From: [Clostridium] clostridioforme AGR2157
Lineage (GTDB): Bacteria; Bacillota; Clostridia; Lachnospirales; Lachnospiraceae
DNA length: 64,000 nt
Assembly: GCF_000424325.1 (NCBI RefSeq)
Contig: NZ_AUJR01000010.1
Location: 1 to 64,000, forward strand
Reading direction: 5' to 3'
In this document: piece after piece, positions 62,545-64,000 of the stretch
Numbering within the stretch: the first letter of the stretch is position 1
Layout: each line of letters begins with the position of its first letter
Translations under genes and position numbers: made by a program
The notes under the pieces: model-generated
Seen by the model: the letters and a program-made list of their open reading frames with translations, nothing else
Told to the model about the DNA's origin: nothing
The model's database searches: none

Positions 62545-62593
62545 CATCAAAGTGATCGATCTGATTTATTTATAATATAAGGAGGCGTGCACG

Positions 62594-63433
62594 ATGAAAG
62601 TTGGAATTATTGGCGCAGGAACCATGGGTTCAGGGATTGCCCAGGCATTTGCCCAGGCTGCAGGATATGAGATATGCCTGTGCGACATCAATGAAGAGTT
62701 CGCTGCAAACGGGAAGAAAAGGATCGCAAAAGGGTTTGAAAAAAGGATTGCCAAGGGTAAGATGACGCAGGAATCCGCAGATGAGATTCTGTCTCATATT
62801 ACCACAGGCGTCAAGGATATCTGCACGGACTGTGATCTGGTTGTGGAGGCAGCTGTGGAAAACATGGAGATAAAGAAGCAGACCTTTCGGGAACTTCAGG
62901 ATATTTGTAAAAAAGAATGCCTCTTTGCAACGAATACATCTTCGCTGTCAATCACGGAAATCGGAGCAGGACTTGTCCGTCCGGTAGCGGGAATGCATTT
63001 CTTTAATCCTGCACCGGTCATGAAGCTGGTGGAAGTGATCGCCGGACTGAATACACCGGCAGAGATGATCGCTACGATTAAAAAGATTGCGGAAGATATA
63101 GGTAAGGTTCCGGTACAGGTGGAGGAAGCTGCGGGATTTGTTGTAAACAGGATCCTGATCCCCATGGTAAACGAAGGGATCGGAATATATGCAGAGGGAG
63201 TTGCCAGCGCAGAGGGGATTGACAATGCAATGAAGCTGGGAGCAAATCATCCCATGGGGCCTCTGGCTTTAGGTGATCTGATCGGACTGGATGTGGTTCT
63301 GGCCATAATGGAAGTGCTTCAGGCGGAGACAGGAGATCCGAAATACCGTCCCCATCCTCTGTTAAGGAAGATGGTGCGCGGCGGCAAGCTGGGACAGAAG
63401 ACGGGCATTGGTTTTTATGATTACAGGAAATAA
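62594..63433 (+). CDS. hbd: 3-hydroxybutyryl-CoA dehydrogenase
   Basis: NAD(P)-dependent oxidoreductase for acetoacetyl-CoA/3-hydroxybutyryl-CoA. The 279-residue protein starts [20 protein letters not shown] (dinucleotide fold), and contains [34 protein letters not shown] with the catalytic His, and [25 protein letters not shown] precedes the ATG. It is the third gene of the butyrate run. Confidence 0.95.
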   Translation: MKVGIIGAGTMGSGIAQAFAQAAGYEICLCDINEEFAANGKKRIAKGFEKRIAKGKMTQESADEILSHITTGVKDICTDCDLVVEAAVENMEIKKQTFRELQDICKKECLFATNTSSLSITEIGAGLVRPVAGMHFFNPAPVMKLVEVIAGLNTPAEMIATIKKIAEDIGKVPVQVEEAAGFVVNRILIPMVNEGIGIYAEGVASAEGIDNAMKLGANHPMGPLALGDLIGLDVVLAIMEVLQAETGDPKYRPHPLLRKMVRGGKLGQKTGIGFYDYRK

Positions 63434-63477
63434 GTGACAGAAAATAAAAAGACAAAGAAAAGTTGGAGGAGCAGGAC

Positions 63478-64000
63478 ATGGATTTTAGTTTATCAAAAAA
63501 ACATCTTCTCGCGCAGTCTCTGTACAGGAGTTTTGCTGAAAATGAGGTAAAACCATTGGCGCAGGAAGTTGATGAGAGGGAAGAATTCCCCAGGGAAACA
63601 GTTAAAAAAATGGCAAAGTACGGCTTTATGGGCATACCGGTTCCAAAGGAATACGGAGGACAGGGCTGTGATCCATTATCATATGTGATGTGTGTGGAGG
63701 AATTGGCAAAGGTATGCGCAACCACTTCCGTAATTTTGTCGGCCCATACATCTCTCTGCATTGACCCGATCCTTACCTATGGTACGGAAGCGCAAAAACA
63801 GAAGTACGTTCCTGATCTGGCAGGCGGCCGGAAACTGGGAGCGTTTGGCCTGACAGAGCCGGGAGCAGGAACAGACGCACAGGGGCAGCAGACAAAAGCG
63901 GTCCTGGATGGAGAAGAGTGGGTACTTAACGGTTCCAAATGTTTCATAACAAATGGCAGGGAAGCGGATGTATTTATCATTATTGCAGTGACGGGATTCG
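63478..64000 (+). CDS. bcd: butyryl-CoA dehydrogenase, 5' part (partial)
   Basis: The frame from the ATG at 63478 (GGAGGAGC upstream) stays open to the window edge: 174 codons starting MDFSLSKKHLLAQSLYRSF. It has FMGIPVPKEYGGQGCDPLSY, GAFGLTEPGAGTDA (FAD-binding T-E-P-x-A-G-T-D) and WVLNGSKCFITNG. This acyl-CoA dehydrogenase converts crotonyl-CoA to butyryl-CoA, in clostridia usually with EtfAB as electron-bifurcating partner; those genes would lie beyond the edge. The catalytic base is outside the visible part. Confidence 0.92.
   Translation, partial: MDFSLSKKHLLAQSLYRSFAENEVKPLAQEVDEREEFPRETVKKMAKYGFMGIPVPKEYGGQGCDPLSYVMCVEELAKVCATTSVILSAHTSLCIDPILTYGTEAQKQKYVPDLAGGRKLGAFGLTEPGAGTDAQGQQTKAVLDGEEWVLNGSKCFITNGREADVFIIIAVTGF

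Overview
The window looks like chromosomal DNA of a strictly anaerobic, amino-acid-fermenting gut clostridium, most likely a Lachnospiraceae of the Enterocloster (Clostridium bolteae/clostridioforme) type. This is inferred from gene content: selenoprotein glycine reductase, selenocysteine insertion machinery, a 4-hydroxybutyrate route to crotonyl-CoA, butyrate enzymes, a T-box thrS leader, tRNA genes without encoded CCA, and many degraded clostridial mobile-element pieces. No database search was possible.

Layout. 1-820: 3' end of a 23S rRNA gene, no 5S behind it, then six tRNAs (Asp, Val, Tyr, fMet, Lys, Phe) and a terminator. 0.9-5.9 kb: an anchored cell-surface protein, two small genes on the minus strand, and a T-box-controlled thrS. 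6.4-9.8 kb: a MarR gene with direct-repeat operators, a broken flavodoxin-lipoprotein, stubs of DUF4405 and sulfatase-modifying-factor genes, an aldo/keto reductase and a CMD-cupin protein. 9.8-14.7 kb: a graveyard of IS66, serine recombinase, LysR, GH1 glucosidase, TnpV, IS4-like transposase and ATPase fragments, with one intact gene of unknown function. 14.8-18.4 kb: two enolase-superfamily sugar-acid dehydratase-like genes and a GntR regulator. 18.5-24.4 kb: ferredoxin and DUF554 genes, a nonsense-mutated LysR gene, a scrambled DUF6282 gene, a CitMHS transporter and a dead transposase. 24.5-28.8 kb: a P-loop protein, a PLP decarboxylase, a guanylate-kinase-like protein and an AbgT transporter.

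The second half is a well-kept metabolic block. A sigma-54 activator (28.8-29.8 kb) is divergent from a consensus sigma-54 promoter that precedes grdX-grdE-grdB-trxB-trxA-grdA-grdC-grdD. GrdB and GrdA each contain an in-frame UGA read as selenocysteine. Directly behind lie tRNA-Sec, selA and selB, a LysR gene, and a selenium/sulfur set (YedE-like permease, TusA/YedF-like protein, DUF3343, cysteine desulfurase/selenocysteine lyase). Glycine reduction to acetyl phosphate and the machinery for making its selenoproteins are thus linked.

From 46.2 kb, succinate-semialdehyde dehydrogenase, 4-hydroxybutyrate dehydrogenase, 4-hydroxybutyryl-CoA dehydratase and two CoA-transferases convert succinyl-CoA or succinate semialdehyde to crotonyl-CoA. 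From 60.5 kb, thiolase, crotonase, 3-hydroxybutyryl-CoA dehydrogenase and butyryl-CoA dehydrogenase complete butyrate-type metabolism. Between them (54.7-60.5 kb) sits the least expected part: a compact run of MaoC-like dehydratase, acyl carrier protein, metallo-beta-lactamase-fold hydrolase, LuxE-like acyl-protein synthetase, LuxC-like acyl reductase, AMP-forming acyl ligase and a second CoaD-like adenylyltransferase. It looks like a dedicated carrier-bound acid-to-aldehyde reduction system and is the best candidate for an undescribed system here.
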